In this document: piece after piece, positions 1-59,431 of the stretch
Layout: each line of letters opens with the position of its first letter
Numbering within the stretch: position 1 is the first letter of the stretch
From: Petrosia ficiformis
Taxonomy: Eukaryota > Porifera > Demospongiae > Haplosclerida > Petrosiidae
NCBI GenBank assembly: GCA_947044365.1
Contig: OX345636.1
Span: 39,598,191 to 39,662,190 of the forward strand
DNA: 64,000 nucleotides
Direction of reading: 5' to 3'
Notes under the pieces: model-generated
The model's database searches: none
What the model was told of the DNA's origin: nothing
The model's input: only the letters and a program-made list of their open reading frames with translations
Translations under genes and position numbers: made by a program

Positions 1-26
1 CCACTTTAATCTTGAAAAACATACTA

Positions 27-317
27 CAGTAGACCCTCACTAATCCGAATCTCGTTAATCCGAACCCTCGCAAATCCGAATTGCAAAAAAAGTGGCTTTA
101 ATGATATTCATGGTAATTAAATTGCACCCCGCCCACATACGCTACTACTTCGCGATGTATATTATATTATAATTATATATTTCTACATGTATATGTATCA
201 CAAATTGTCTTACTAATGAATTTAATATATCCTTCACTAATCCGAACAAATTCACTAATCTGAACGCTAATTTTGATCCTTGGGTACAGAGGTGTTCGGA
301 TTAGTGAGGGTCTACTG
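27..317. mobile_element. pogo/Tigger-like MITE, 291 bp
   Basis: The element begins with CAGTAGACCCTCACTAATCC and ends with its exact reverse complement; the perfect terminal inverted repeat is about 23 bp. A TA dinucleotide flanks both sides (25-26 and 318-319), as expected for a Tc1/mariner/pogo target-site duplication. The motif AATCCGAA recurs inside the left end. There is no transposase frame, so this is a non-autonomous copy moved in trans. Assignment to pogo rests on the terminal sequence and the TA target. Confidence 0.9.
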
Positions 318-880
318 TATTATCCTCTGCCTCAATTTTCTATTCCAAAACAAAATTGAAACAAAAGGCAGCTATCATGATTCTTAAAATTCTTTAATAT
401 GCCTAGCATAGGTGTACCATGTTTGGCAACCATATATACATCATGGAAGGAATAACTACAGCTTTGTACACTCGGATAGTGATGTAGCTGGGCCTGGGCT
501 TCGAAATTAAATGAAGTGGAATAATTACCCAGTACATTCATTATGAATGCAACAGTTATTCCACTTCATTTGTTGCTGGACATATTATGAATAAAAGTTA
601 TAACTTAGTATAACCAAAAAATACTTTCTTAACTAACATTCAGTCCAGTTTTCAACTGTGCTTTCCAAGTTCTTGTAAATTAATGCTTATTGTCTTGTTG
701 CTTAAATAAGTGCATCTTAATTATTCATGAGGCCACACTCATGAATATATGCAAAACTGTGTTGCACTTTCACCAAAAACTGTGACTTACCATCAGTCAC
801 AGCCTAGCTATGCCACTATTCATGGTTTAGTACTCATTGTCAAGAACCTGTAATTCTATATTCTACCATTTAGGCTGCCA
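318..880. other. non-coding stretch with a small inverted repeat
   Basis: No convincing coding region. The only structure I see is a perfect 16-bp inverted repeat: AAATGAAGTGGAATAA at 509-524 and its complement at 556-571, separated by 31 bp. This may be a small foldback relic. Confidence 0.5.
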
Positions 881-3100
881 ACTGTTTAGAAATCACAGGC
901 TATTCTGATGTTGATTCTTCATCAACTGTTAAGGAGGAGAGCATTATACTACCTAGGTATTTTAAAAAAGCTTCTTGTTTAGGCTGGGCCATGACCTTTG
1001 TTCCTAAAACACTACAGATGAGAACTAAATCAGAAATAGCTGAAGAGATCCACTTAGCCTGTGGATGTAATTTGGTCAGGTCATTGCTACATCAACAGCA
1101 AAGAGGAGTTCTTGAACGAGAGCCTCTGTGGCATTATGACACTGGTTCAAATCAAACCATTTGCTAGCCTATCATTGACCTACTTCAAATTGTAATTCAT
1201 GTAAGTCCTGTGTAACGGCAGCAACAAAAAAACAGATTAAAAAAGTTAGAGGCAATTAGTTGCAAGCCACCAGTAATACGGAAGGTTCAGAGGTTTCCAC
1301 TTGTATTTTAACTACTCCCTTGGTTTTTTTGGGAAAGCTCTTGTAGATGTTTACTATTTAGAGGGAACTCCCAGCTTTAACAGGTGTTGCCACAAATCAG
1401 GGTGATTAACTGTATCAAGACTCAAGAGCTTTACCCAAATGAACGAAGATGGCAAAGTAGTCTATTATTTTTTGTATATATGAATTGGAATAAATACACC
1501 ATTTCACCCCTCCTGAGGCAGGTACCCAGTGGTCCAAATTGTCTCAATTAGGTTGAGAAGGTGATAAGTCAGGGATATCCCTCCACGTTTCCAGATCTTA
1601 GCTGGCATACCATCAGATCCTTCTGCTTTACTATTCTTAAACCTCGTCTGGGCAGTATAGACTTCCTCTAATGATGATGAAGTATTGCTTCCAACAATGC
1701 AACAGTTTCTCTTTCTTAGACATGCTACTGCCATCGTGCATCTTAACAGACAAAGAATTTCTCAATTTGAGCCTGCCATAGGTAAGTTATTGTAATGTTT
1801 TGTAGAAAATGTTCATTATGGTCTGCCAGCCCCTGTAAATCCATTGATCTCTCCACACACCAATCGTTCTGCATTTTCCATAGCTGTTACCTGATCAATG
1901 ACTTTATCAGGTGGTAGTGTTGCTTTGATGTTATTATATCACTGCTATTTCTCCTCCTAATCTTATAACGTCTTTCAGCAAACTCTCCTCAATCTCTCTG
2001 TCATTTGAGTCAAACTAAACAATCATCTCTTTTTTTCGACAGCCAAGTTTTTCATTAGCAAAACTCAGACAAGGTACAGTGTCTACCACAGGTGGTGTAT
2101 CAGTTAGTGCATTTGTATCATTGGTTTTGAAAGTCACTCTCACTATGGGATCATTTAGCCTATCTATAGCAAGCCTCATAGGGGGGACCTTTTCTACCTT
2201 CCCAAGGTGTGCTTAATGAATATTCACAGTTACTATACAACACGACCAGCAATTAGCACTATTACACACTCTGGAGTCTAGCACTTGCTTAACAACAATA
2301 AGGTCTACTGTATGCCACTTCAGGGTTTAGGATGTTGCCAGGTGCATTTGTGTCTTACTTCGTGCTTGAAGTTGGTGTTGATAACGGTTTTTTCAAAAGA
2401 TGCACAGAGCATCATTTATTTTGCCATGCAGGGCCATACTTTCCAATAACTTCAGGGCATGTAACATGGTCTCTACTGCATGTCCCAAGCATGGAAGTCC
2501 CCCATCAAAACTTAAAAGTCACCTCTTAGTATCTACTCAATAGTGTGTGTAAAATCTTCATAAAATGCTATTTTAGCCTCCTTTGGACTAGAGTGCTTTG
2601 AAGCATACACTGATATAAAGTTGAATATGTTTTCATCTTCAGCAAAATCTGATTGATGAGATTCTAGGGCTTACTGAAGTCTTTCTAGGGCTTACTGAAG
2701 TCTTTATAACTATAGTTGGACATGGTTTCACCTTTAGCATAACGGATACACCCTTTTTGTCATTCGTATAGATAACAAAAACCACCCTGTTCAAATTCAC
2801 TTTCTCAGTTCACTAAGGTTGCAAGCTGGATTTGCAACCTTTTAAGATCATGCCTAACCAGAGCAGCATGACCAAGAGGGGATTTCCTTACTGTTTGTCA
2901 GGTGGCAGGATTCTGTTTGCACAGCTTCCCCCTGACACCGTAATTGTAATATGTGCTGAATTACACCCACACCACCCCCCTCCCCCCCCCCCCCTGGTCC
3001 ATCTCTTTTTCTTCATTCTTTTTACTGCATTCTTTGTTGCAAACAAACTCCATAAGAGACACTCACCTGAAGGTAAGGCAGTGGTCTTTGCAGCTTATTA
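880..3100 (-). mobile_element. decayed non-LTR retrotransposon (LINE), endonuclease and reverse transcriptase relics
   Basis: Read on the minus strand, the segment carries broken pieces of a LINE polyprotein in the usual order. An apurinic-type endonuclease relic lies around 2.2-2.6 kb, with LMGDFHA near 2490-2510 and a TWQHP-like piece further on. Reverse transcriptase follows: a 76-codon open piece at 1504-1734 has GSDGMPAKIWKRGG, a DTVNHPDLW piece lies near 1400, and a FAVDVA piece near 1082-1103 sits where the catalytic FADD box is expected. A KYLGSIM piece follows near 960. Stops and frameshifts separate all pieces, and the catalytic box has lost one aspartate, so the copy is dead. The clade (Jockey/CR1-like) is uncertain. 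Confidence 0.75.
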
Positions 3101-3364
3101 AGGGCTGACAACGATGTCAGAACATAAGCTTCAACCTCCCCCACGTGGAGATGTTGCACCTACCCAAGGGATATATACATACACACATAAATATGTACAT
3201 ATACATTCATATGTGTAGTATGTAGATAAATCCTCCTTTGAAAATAATTCACACGGAAAGCATGACAGGCCATAAAAGCCTGGATCAGCCATACATAGGA
3301 GTGCACTATATTATGCATAAACACATAAATACATACATAAATGCAGGATTATGTCTTTTAACAG

Positions 3365-50662
<47,298 letters not shown>

Positions 50663-50828
50663 GAAAAACAAATCAGCTTTTTCATAGATTTATATAAGGA
50701 TTTATCATTAAGCTTTAATTAATTACAGTAAATGTCATAACTAAATATGAATTAGGTCCTTCCTTTTTATTTGATATAACTATAATTTTTTTAATAGTCA
50801 AACTTACTGTTTGTTTGTAGCTGCATTT

Positions 50829-50930
50829 CTAAATTATTTCGAAATTATAATTCATTAAATGTAAGGGAACACTCCAAACTAGTTTAGAAACATTAATGTC
50901 ATTGTGCATCTCAGTAGTCATGTTTGACAT
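50829..50930 (-). pseudogene. small-protein family, copy 0 (33 codons, truncated)
   Basis: Reads MSNMTTEMHNDINVSKLVW and stops after 33 residues. Only MSNMTTE matches the family; the rest is foreign, so the body was lost. It lies 54 bp downstream of a minus-strand TATAAAA (50984-50990) in the palindromic promoter, with the same leader text (AACAACCAAACAAGATCTCA) as other copies. Confidence 0.5.
50854..50859 (+). terminator. possible polyadenylation signal ATTAAA
   Basis: ATTAAA 192 bp after the stop codon is the best signal I can find in the probable 3' UTR; no AATAAA is near. It lies inside the minus-strand small frame 50829-50930, so two transcription units may converge here. Confidence 0.35.
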
Positions 50931-50954
50931 CTTCTCTTGCTTACTGAGTGAGAT

Positions 50955-51104
50955 CTTGTTTGGTTGTTCAGTGTGAGGAAAAGTTTTATAGAAGCAAGCT
51001 ACAAGCATGCATGCTCATGTTGCTCATGTTACACAAGTATGTATGCGTACATCCTTGTAGCTTGCTTCTATAAAACCTTTCCTCATACTGAACAACCAAA
51101 CAAG
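50955..51104. promoter_or_regulatory. palindromic, divergent TATA promoter pair
   Basis: Arms 50955-51005 and 51054-51104 are near-perfect reverse complements, each containing CTTGCTTCTATAAAA. The 48-bp centre is GCATGC-rich. TATA boxes: 50984-50990 (minus) and 51069-51075 (plus). This faces copy 0 to the left and copy 1 to the right, as expected for two head-to-head gene copies. Function is inferred from the layout only. Confidence 0.6.
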
Positions 51105-51450
51105 AGACTTAAACCAGTTAACAGATATTGACCATTCCTTTACCTTCAACAATAATGTGTCCAATATTGGAGATGATTACTTATTCAAGTAATGAGTGGA
51201 TTGAAAAGAAAGAGGAACCTGAGAATATTGTGGGTGCAAAATAAGTAAAAAGAGGCTAAGAAGACTTTAAAGCTTGAATGTAATCAACTCCAAAGCATTT
51301 CATTGTTCATGGATACAGAACTACTATATCCACCTGCTGAGTGATATTTGAAGGACAAACAAACACAGATATTGTGGTGTAGAAGAGCAACCATAATATT
51401 TAATGAACACAATAATTATTGCATGTATTGCATTTTAAAAGAATAAAGTT
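51069..51450 (+). pseudogene. small-protein family, copy 1 (start lost)
   Basis: After the TATA box the leader joins directly to ACTTAAACCAGTTAACAGAT: the segment with the start codon is deleted. The body reads LNQLTDIDHSFTFNNN, SNIGDDYLFK and stop. Further on another frame gives LQSISLFMDTELLYPP and stop (about 51280-51343), the family C-terminus. GAATAAA follows at 51441. Confidence 0.55.
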
Positions 51451-51559
51451 ATTGACATAATCTCAAGTGAATTTATAGACAATCAGTTCATAATGATAAT
51501 ACTTAGTGAAACTCAAGTAATATAACATATTTATATATTCTAATCTTTTTATAAAAATA

Positions 51560-52330
51560 ATTATGTTAAATATTACAATAAATAAGAAAGTAAAAGTAGT
51601 ATGAAGCATTGGCTGTTTTCAAAATGATGCAAGTGAAAATTTCAAAAATACTGATGAATCGTCGATGATGTACAACAAACACCGTACAATGTTTAGTATG
51701 GCAACGCATTAGTGTAACATGCTGTTTCCTACCATTTTTGGTATGATATTCAAAGGACACACAGAAATTCCCGAAAATGTGATTAATCAATGTTCTAATA
51801 TATAAAAGAAGAAATTGAGGAAATCATGATATAATAAATATGGACATAATTACATGAATGCAGCATGCACATGAACGAACCATTTGTGCACATGCATATA
51901 TACAGCATTTGTGCACATGTTTGTTGATGTGTGTGGTTGCATGCATGCTCATGTTACATGATCATGTATACATGCATGCTTGTAGTTTGCCTATAAAATG
52001 TTTCTTCACACTGAAGCTTATTCATTATTTCATAGTAGCTCTTTCAACAAAACAAGATATCAGTAAGCAACAGAAGATATCAAACATAACTACTGAACAG
52101 AAAGACTTAAAGCAGTTAACAGATATAAGAAGACTTTAAGGATGAATGTAATCAAACTGCAAAATATTTCAAGCGTTATAGGATAAAGACGTACTACAGT
52201 TGCCAAGTGATGCAGAGTGAAAGACAAATAATCACAGATGTTCTGTATAGTATAGAAAAGCAAGTATAGAAAAGCAACCATGCTTAAAACATTGACGAAC
52301 ACAATATTATATTGAAACTTTCTATATAAT
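51560..52330 (+). pseudogene. small-protein family, copy 2 (internal deletion)
   Basis: Upstream DNA with GCATGC runs, TATAAAA at 51992-51998, a leader ending AACAGAAG, then ATATCAAACATAACTACTG where other copies have ATG: the start is lost. KQLTDI is joined directly to RRL and stop, so the middle of the frame is deleted. The C-terminal LQLPSDAE segment survives near 52190-52220 in another frame. Confidence 0.55.
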
Positions 52331-52945
52331 TTACAAATAAAAAATTCCTGTGATCAGTTCAATATAATTACTATTATTTTTATAGAACATAATTATGGTT
52401 ACTGCTGTAAGAATAATAGTTTGCTTTCATTAGTGTGAAAAATGACTATTCAACATAATCAACAATACCATGATCTCTGTATTACATACAACACCATGCA
52501 TATTATATATGCATATTATGCACCATGCTTTCACCCAAATACAAAACATCATAAACCCTAATTACTGTTATTATGATCATCATTGTCATTTTTATCATTA
52601 CACATAAATATATTATTATTATTACACAGTTACTGATCTACTGATTCTGTAATAAATGTATTTTGTATCATCTGAGACATCCTTATGTAACATTAAATTA
52701 AAGAATTACGAAATCGTACTCAACACACGAATGCATTGATGAAAGTTTACTTATTAAGTTAAATTATATAAAAGAAGAAATTGAGGAAGCTTTACATAGA
52801 AGAAAATAACGATTATGCTTGTATCCATGTGCATATGCACATTTGCTGGTGTATGTGTTCTTGCATGGAATACTCATCTATAAAATGTTTCATCACACTG
52901 ACACGTATTCATTATTTTATACCAGAAAAAAAAAGATCTCAGAAG

Positions 52946-53128
52946 ATGTTAAACATAACTATACCGAACAGGAAGACTAAAAGATTAAGACCCAATATTG
53001 TAGATCATTACTTAATCAGTAAAGAGTGGATTGAAAAGAAAGAGGAAACATTGTTGGTACAGAGAAAAGTAAAAGAGAACTTATATGTATTCATGGATAA
53101 TGAACTACTGCATCTCCCGAGTGATTAG
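52946..53128 (+). CDS. small basic protein family, copy 3 (60 aa)
   Basis: ATG at 52946 lies 61 bp after a TATAAAA box (52879-52885). The protein MLNITIPNRKTKRLRPNIVD continues with WIEKKEETLLVQRKVKEN and ends FMDNELLHLPSD at TAG. It reads uninterrupted from the family start to the family C-terminal LLxLPSD motif, although the middle uses another frame than copy 59432-59635. Highly charged, no membrane segment, no recognised domain. It could be functional or a decaying copy that happens to stay open. Confidence 0.45.
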   Translation: MLNITIPNRKTKRLRPNIVDHYLISKEWIEKKEETLLVQRKVKENLYVFMDNELLHLPSD

Positions 53129-53148
53129 TTGATGAAATACATAGATAT

Positions 53149-53194
<46 letters not shown>

Positions 53195-54240
53195 TTATAA
53201 GGTATAGAAGAGCAACCATAAAATTTCATTAAAATAATAATTATAGTATTGCAATTTCGTGTTATACATTTTTAATAAACAATAGCTATATACTTGTTAA
53301 AAAAAGTCAATAAATTTATTGAAAAATTTATGGACATTCAAATTGCAAATTAATAATATAGTATTCTGTAAATTTAGATAATAAAAAAAGAAGAATGTAA
53401 AATTTCAGTTCAATGCCACTTTTTTCTGTGTGGTAATTACTGCATACAGCGATAAAGTTTCTATTCATTCGTGTGAATAATGATTATTTAACATAATCAA
53501 CAATCTATATAACAGCACTATGCAAACTTCAGCAATGAGCACACCACATTATTTAGGGATATATAATAACATATAATGCATGAGACATTGCTATATATAT
53601 ATATATATATATATGTGAAATTATGTACATCACAGGCTGTAATCATACTAATATCTTGTTATTCGTTATTAGTTCTTGTTATTCACTTTCTCTTGTATTT
53701 CAATGAATATTATGAAAAGCTAAGTAGAACCTTTGGGTAAGTCATTATTTAGCATTTAGAATGAAAGAACATAGAAGAACTGTTGTAATTGGAGATAAGA
53801 GATAAGAATGCCTCAGCAAATGCAGGTGGCATAAAATAATGGAAAGAAACTAAAGTATTAAATTCCTGTGATATTATAATATAGGTGGTATGTGAAATGT
53901 CTACTGGAATCTTGGCACATGATGAACCATCTAGATCATGTGAATGGAGAGAAAGGATATTTTTGTACCTCAGGATGATGACTAAAGCTGTATCATTAAT
54001 TATTTAATTTTTTGGATTCTACCTTGTTTATGCTTAGACTACAATACCCTTCAATTATCCTTTACCTTACAGGTCTATATAAAGACCTGGGTAGGTGTAA
54101 AAATTTCGGCTGTTTTCTTTTCACAAAAGAAATAATTATTTTAGCTAATTAAAGGAGACACAGAATTGTGAATAATTATCAACATGCTTACATGGACTAA
54201 TCGAAATACTTAAGTATAATAATAATTTTATTTACTAAAT
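53129..54240. other. AT-rich spacer, part of the amplified unit
   Basis: TA tracts at about 53150-53188 and 53594-53615. 53660-53960 (GAATGCCTCAGCAAATGCAG, TGTCTACTGGAAT, ATGATGAACCA) recurs inverted at 57060-57345 and 58380-58560, and directly at 55380-55600. No coding evidence. Confidence 0.6.
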
Positions 54241-54445
54241 TGTGGAAATCGTATAAGTGTATGAATGTGCAATTATGCATGCGCATGTGTGCACATTTGT
54301 GCACATGCATGCATGCTCATGTTACACAAGCATGTATTGAGGGCATGCTTGTAACTTGCTTCTATAAAATGTTTCCTCACTTGAAATTATTCATTATTTC
54401 AGAACAACCAAATAAGATCTCAGTAAGCAACAGAAGACATCAAAC

Positions 54446-54610
54446 ATGACTACTGAAAAGAAAGACTTAAACCAGTTAACAGATATTGACCATTCCTTTA
54501 CCTTCAACAGTAAGGTCTCCAATATTGCAGATAATTATTTATTCACATCCGAGGACACAAAAAGAAAGAAAGCTGCTGTAGCTTACATAAAAACTGGAAC
54601 TACTAGCTAA
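54446..54610 (+). pseudogene. small-protein family, copy 4, interrupted by a repeat
   Basis: TATAAAA at 54363-54369; the first ATG of the family is ACA here, the second (54446) is kept. The frame reads MTTEKKDLNQLTDIDHSFTF and SNIADNYLFTS, then runs into EDTKRKKAAVAYIKTG from an inserted fragment of the ATCCCTATGATTGCTTT element (about 54568-54775). The chimera of 54 codons is probably not meaningful. Confidence 0.55.
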
Positions 54611-54775
54611 CTATCCTACCTAAAATATATTCCTAAAGCTCTACAAGATCCTTTAAAAGGTAAAGATACTAGATAATCAAAAAATAATTACTATAATAGG
54701 CTGTTGTGTTTCAGGCATGATAAAGTCAGCCATGATTACTGAATGCTGTACACCATAAAGCAATCATAGGGATAC
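54568..54775. mobile_element. partial copy of the ATCCCTATGATTGCTTT element
   Basis: AAAGCTGCTGTAGCTTACAT, TAGCTAACTATCCTACCTA, AGCCATGATTACTGAATG and the end AAAGCAATCATAGGGAT match 43.04-43.22 kb. Its left end is truncated inside copy 4 of the small-protein family. Confidence 0.8.
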
Positions 54776-55286
54776 TTTTTTCTCTCTATATCTTTTGTGT
54801 TTAACAATAATATTATTGTGATAATGTAAATATCACAATTTGTGGAAACTACATGCAAATATATTTGAAAGATTGATTTATGTCACTCTTACATAAAAAT
54901 GAATGCCTTATTATTGCCATCATTTGTCGAAATAGACAAAATAATTAGTGTCAGTATGGTTCATGACAGCTGCAAAGCAATGCACAAGCTTAAAAACCAC
55001 ATGGTTGATACTATACTGCCCATACAGTCCTAATATAATTATTGTAATAGTTATAAAGTTACATAATTGATAAAGTCTTGACAGCATGACAAAACATGAA
55101 ATTGACCAGATGCTTTTAGTAGACAACAAGCATTTAAACTAGCATTCTGCAAGTAGAGAACGAACAGAGGATTCAATTTCTTCTCAGTCTTATATCTTCT
55201 ACTAATGTATACTATTCATGGGAAGGCTATATATAATATACATAATTATCTATATTATACATGTATGTATACATATATTTAGTGTA

Positions 55287-55334
<48 letters not shown>

Positions 55335-55619
55335 AAGGCATCACATTTATAAAAACCACATTTATAAAAACTACTCGTGCTATATCAGAACATTAGCATA
55401 TAGCATGAAAGAACATACAAGAGCTGAAGTATGTCTATAGAGATATGAATGCCTCAGCAATTTGCAGAGCATGCGTGGACTAGTCATCGTGGTGTGAATT
55501 GGGAAACTAAAGTATTGAATTTTGCAATAAGTGGTAGTGAGATGTCTACTGGTCGACTGGAATGTTGGCTCATGATGAACCACACAGAGGAATGTGAATA
55601 ATGAAAAATTCTATGAATA
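54776..55619. other. spacer with long TA tract and unit-derived sequence
   Basis: A TA tract covers about 55284-55332. From 55380 to 55600 the text belongs to the amplified unit (GAATGCCTCAGCAATTTGCA, GAGATGTCTACTGG). No coding region. Confidence 0.55.
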
Positions 55620-55905
55620 GAATAATTGAAGGACAAACAAACACAGATATTGTGGTGTAGAAGAGCAACCATAACCATAATATTTGATGAACACAATAAT
55701 TATTGTATTGCAATTTTGTTTCATTTCTTAAATAATAGCTACTTACATGCATTTTAAAATAATAAGTAGTTATGTTTAACATCCTCTGATATGTTGTTTT
55801 GCTGCTATAAAATAATGAATATATATGTTTTAGTGTGATGAGACATTTCATGCTCATCTTGCTTGTAGCTTGCATCTATATACAAGCAAGATGAGCATGC
55901 AATGC
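55620..55905. pseudogene. small-protein family, copy 5 (rearranged)
   Basis: Plus-strand 3' flank text (GGACAAACAAACACAGATAT at about 55630) meets a minus-strand 5' part (leader and ATGTTAAACATAACTACT near 55780). The TATA position reads CTATATACA and the coding body is deleted. This marks a point where copy orientation switches. Confidence 0.5.
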
Positions 55906-57560
55906 TAGCCCACATACACCAGCAAATTTGCACAAATGCAGCATTCATGCATGCAAGTGCACTAATGCCGCATACATGTGTACATGCATGCAGGCAGCTG
56001 CATATATCCATAATCATCATTTTCTTCCATGTACAGCTTCCTCAATTTCTTATAATTATACTTAAGTGTTTCAATTAAATCTTTCATCAATGCATTCATG
56101 TTCATATTTAAGGATATTTAATATGCATGTGTGTTCTGTGTGATCCTTTGCATCTTCAGTGATCTTGTGTGTTGGTGGAATGAGACTATTGCATGTACAT
56201 TGATATATAATATTACGCTATTTGCTTTCTCAGGAATAGCTTGTTTAAATTACAGCCATATAAATTCATTGTTGATGACTTGCATGCTTGATAAAGGAAT
56301 TTTAACTTTCGTGTATTGTGTTCAATTTCGTAATTTTTTATTTTCATGTTACAGAAAGTTGTAATTGTTGAGTCAGATTGAGCATTCTAAACTATATGGT
56401 TTTAGTATAATTGACAAAAACTTTCCTGCATGTATGCATGTTGATACTTATTCATATTATGAAATAATTCTGTGTGTCCTTTGATTAGCTAAAATAAAGG
56501 TCATTCATGTTCACCATGACCTCAGAAAAACGCTCAGAACTTTAGTTTGGAATGTTGAACAATCTTTTACATGCACCATTTTTATATAATAGTCCTTCCC
56601 GTTCTTTTTTGTTTTTGTCAAATTTCTATCCATTGTTTCCTTATTGAGTTACAGTATAATCATGTATTGAACTTATGACATTAAACTATACATTATATTG
56701 CACAAAATGTCACCACATCATAATTATGAGGACATCATGAATGTGAATAGACTATAGTTATTACTTTTTGGAAAATAGACACCTATAGCAACTACCAAGT
56801 CTTTATATAGATGCAGAAGATAAGGGATAATAAGTAAACCGATTAACAAAGGGTATTGCAGTCTAAACATAAACAAGGTAGAATCTAAAAAGTAAACAGG
56901 TTAGTTATAATAACAACTATTGTATACTATAGTTAGAGTAATGTCAACAATGATAATTATATAATTAATTTTATAAACCATAATAGACTTATAACTTTAT
57001 TAAATTACATAATTAATGATACAGAATTAGTCAACAATCTGAGGTATGAGAGAGTGATAAATATTCTTTTCCTCTATTCACATAATCTGGATGGTTCATC
57101 ATGTGCCAATGATTCCAGTAGACATTTCACATACCACATATATCACAGGAATTTAATACTTCACTTTCTTCCCATTAATTTATGCCATCTGCAATTGCTG
57201 AGGCATTCATATCTCTAATCACAACAGCTCATCTATATTCTTTCTTTCTAAATGCTAAATAATGACTTATCTGATTTTTCTACTTAGCCACGAAGGCCTT
57301 TCATATTATTCATTGAAACACAAGATAAAGTGAATAACAGGATGAACTAAGAAATGGTTACAGCTTGTGTGTACATAATTTTATATATATTATAGCAATG
57401 TCACATGCATTATGTTATTATATTCATATGTTATTGTGTTCGTCGTTGAAATTTGCGTAGGGCTGTTATATAGATTCCCACAAATCAATACAGACTATAT
57501 CGCCCTATACAGTAATTATCATACACTCTGTTGAGAAAAAAGAAGTATTGAATTGAAATT
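55906..57560. other. unit-derived spacer, inverted orientation
   Basis: GCATGC-rich upstream DNA (55906-56010) is the inverted counterpart of copy 3's 5' region. Blocks such as TGTGTGTCCTTTGATTAGC (56472) and 57060-57345 match other units. No credible reading frame. Confidence 0.5.
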
Positions 57561-57599
57561 TTACATTCTTCATAATCTAGAATTACAGAATATTATAAA

Positions 57600-58080
57600 T
57601 TATTATTAATTTGCAATTTGAATGTCCATAAATTCACTCAAGATTTTCCCAATGATTTTATTGAAAAAGTATATAGCTATTTTCTGTTTATAAATGTATT
57701 ACACAAAATTGCAATACAATATTGTAATCATCAATTTTTGCAGTTGCTCTTCTTTTCCAGAATTTCTGTCTTTCGCCAACTGTATCTCTTGGCAACTGTA
57801 GTAGGTCTTTATTCATGAACACTTCAAATACTTTGCAGATTGATTACATTTAAAGCTTCTTTAGTACCAACAATATTCTCAGGTTCCTTTTTTTCATTCA
57901 ATCCACACCTTACTGTTTCTTCTGCGAAAGACAGAAATTCATGCATGTGTGTATACATGATAATGCATATGTAACATGAGCATGCACGCAAGCACACACA
58001 CTAACAATTGAACATGTGCACAATGCTGCATATATGCATGTGGTGCACAAATGGTGCGTTCATGTGCGTACATGCTGCAC
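57600..58080 (-). pseudogene. small-protein family, copy 6 (N-terminus lost)
   Basis: Minus-strand text keeps GAACCTGAGAATATTGTTGG, then NIVGTKEALNVINLQSI, and in another frame FMNKDLLQLPRD. TATA box and N-terminal coding part are replaced by a segment flanked by GAATTTCTGTCTTTCGC and its complement. GCATGC-rich DNA follows to 58080. Confidence 0.5.
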
Positions 58081-58940
58081 TCATGTATTTATGTCCATAC
58101 TTATTATTTTCTTATTTTCTTTTATATTTAAATGATTTGATTAGAACTTTTGATTAATTACATTTTGGGTAATTTTGTGTGTCCTTTGAATATCATGCCA
58201 AAAATAATACGAAACAGCTTGTTACACTATCCATACCAAACATAGTATGGTGTGACATTTTGAATTATATACCAGTAGAAGAATGGACATTTTATTCAAT
58301 TAAAGGTATATATATATAACTGATTCATCAGTGTTTTAGCCTTTTTCTATTCAATACCATACGGGTATCACCAAATTTAATACTTTAGCTTCAAAATTTA
58401 CACAATGATGTTGTGACTAGTTTATGCATGCTCTGTAATTGCTGAGGCATTCATATCTTTACATAAATAATTCAGCTCTTCTATGCCACAAATGCCTTTT
58501 AAAAATGGTTAATTGAAATACAGAGAAATGGAAACGAGACACGAGGAAACACAGATTCACCACATAGTGATTGAACCCTAAAAATGATAAGAATACTGCC
58601 TCCCTCGGTAGCTAGAGGGTTTTAGGCACCTTTATGAAGGGCTCGCACTACACGCTTGTTCCTATCACCTTAATTGTAACAATCCACTAAGGCTAATTTA
58701 ATGACGTCCTTATCCCATGATTTTAACAAAATTCATAGTTCATTTGACCGTGATAGCAGTCTGTGTTTTCTATCTACCCCTTTTTTCAATTTACAACTTG
58801 ACTGCACATGCTCAGACTGATGCAATCTATTATGAACATCATTATTGGCCATACCCTTGGTTTCATATTCACCTGTGATGGGGTGTATATCACATAAATA
58901 ACACTCGTTGGTAAATTTGATGTATCTGTTATAGCTATGG

Positions 58941-58982
<42 letters not shown>

Positions 58983-59300
58983 ACTATACATAATCATGTA
59001 TAATATCACAAAGTATTAGCATAAATTCTATATACAAAAGGTAATATGTAACCAATAACTGAAAACTTTAATTTTCTTGTAATATTTAACATAATATGAG
59101 GTGTAACTATTTTTGCAAAATAGATTAGATTATGTAATATATTATTAGAGTTGCTAGTTTTACAAAGTATAATTGAATGTCTATAAATTTACTCAAGATT
59201 TTTTCAATAACAATACTCTTTTAAAATACATGTAAGTAGCTATTTGTCTATTAAAGAAATAAATCAAAATTGCAATACAATAATTATTGTGTTCATCAAA
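58081..59300. other. spacer with TA tract
   Basis: A TA tract fills about 58948-58977. 58380-58560 is unit-derived. Around 58590-58690 a GC-richer stretch (CCTCCCTCGGTAGCTAGAGG, AGGGCTCGCACTACACGC) looks like another insertion with no defined ends. No coding evidence. Confidence 0.45.
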
Positions 59301-59431
59301 TATTATGGTTATGGCTGCTCTTCAACACCACAATATCTGTGTTTGTTTGTCCTTCAAATATCACTTGGTAGCTGTAGTAGCTCTGCATCCCTTGAACAAT
59401 GAAATGCTTTATAATTGATTACATTCAAGCT

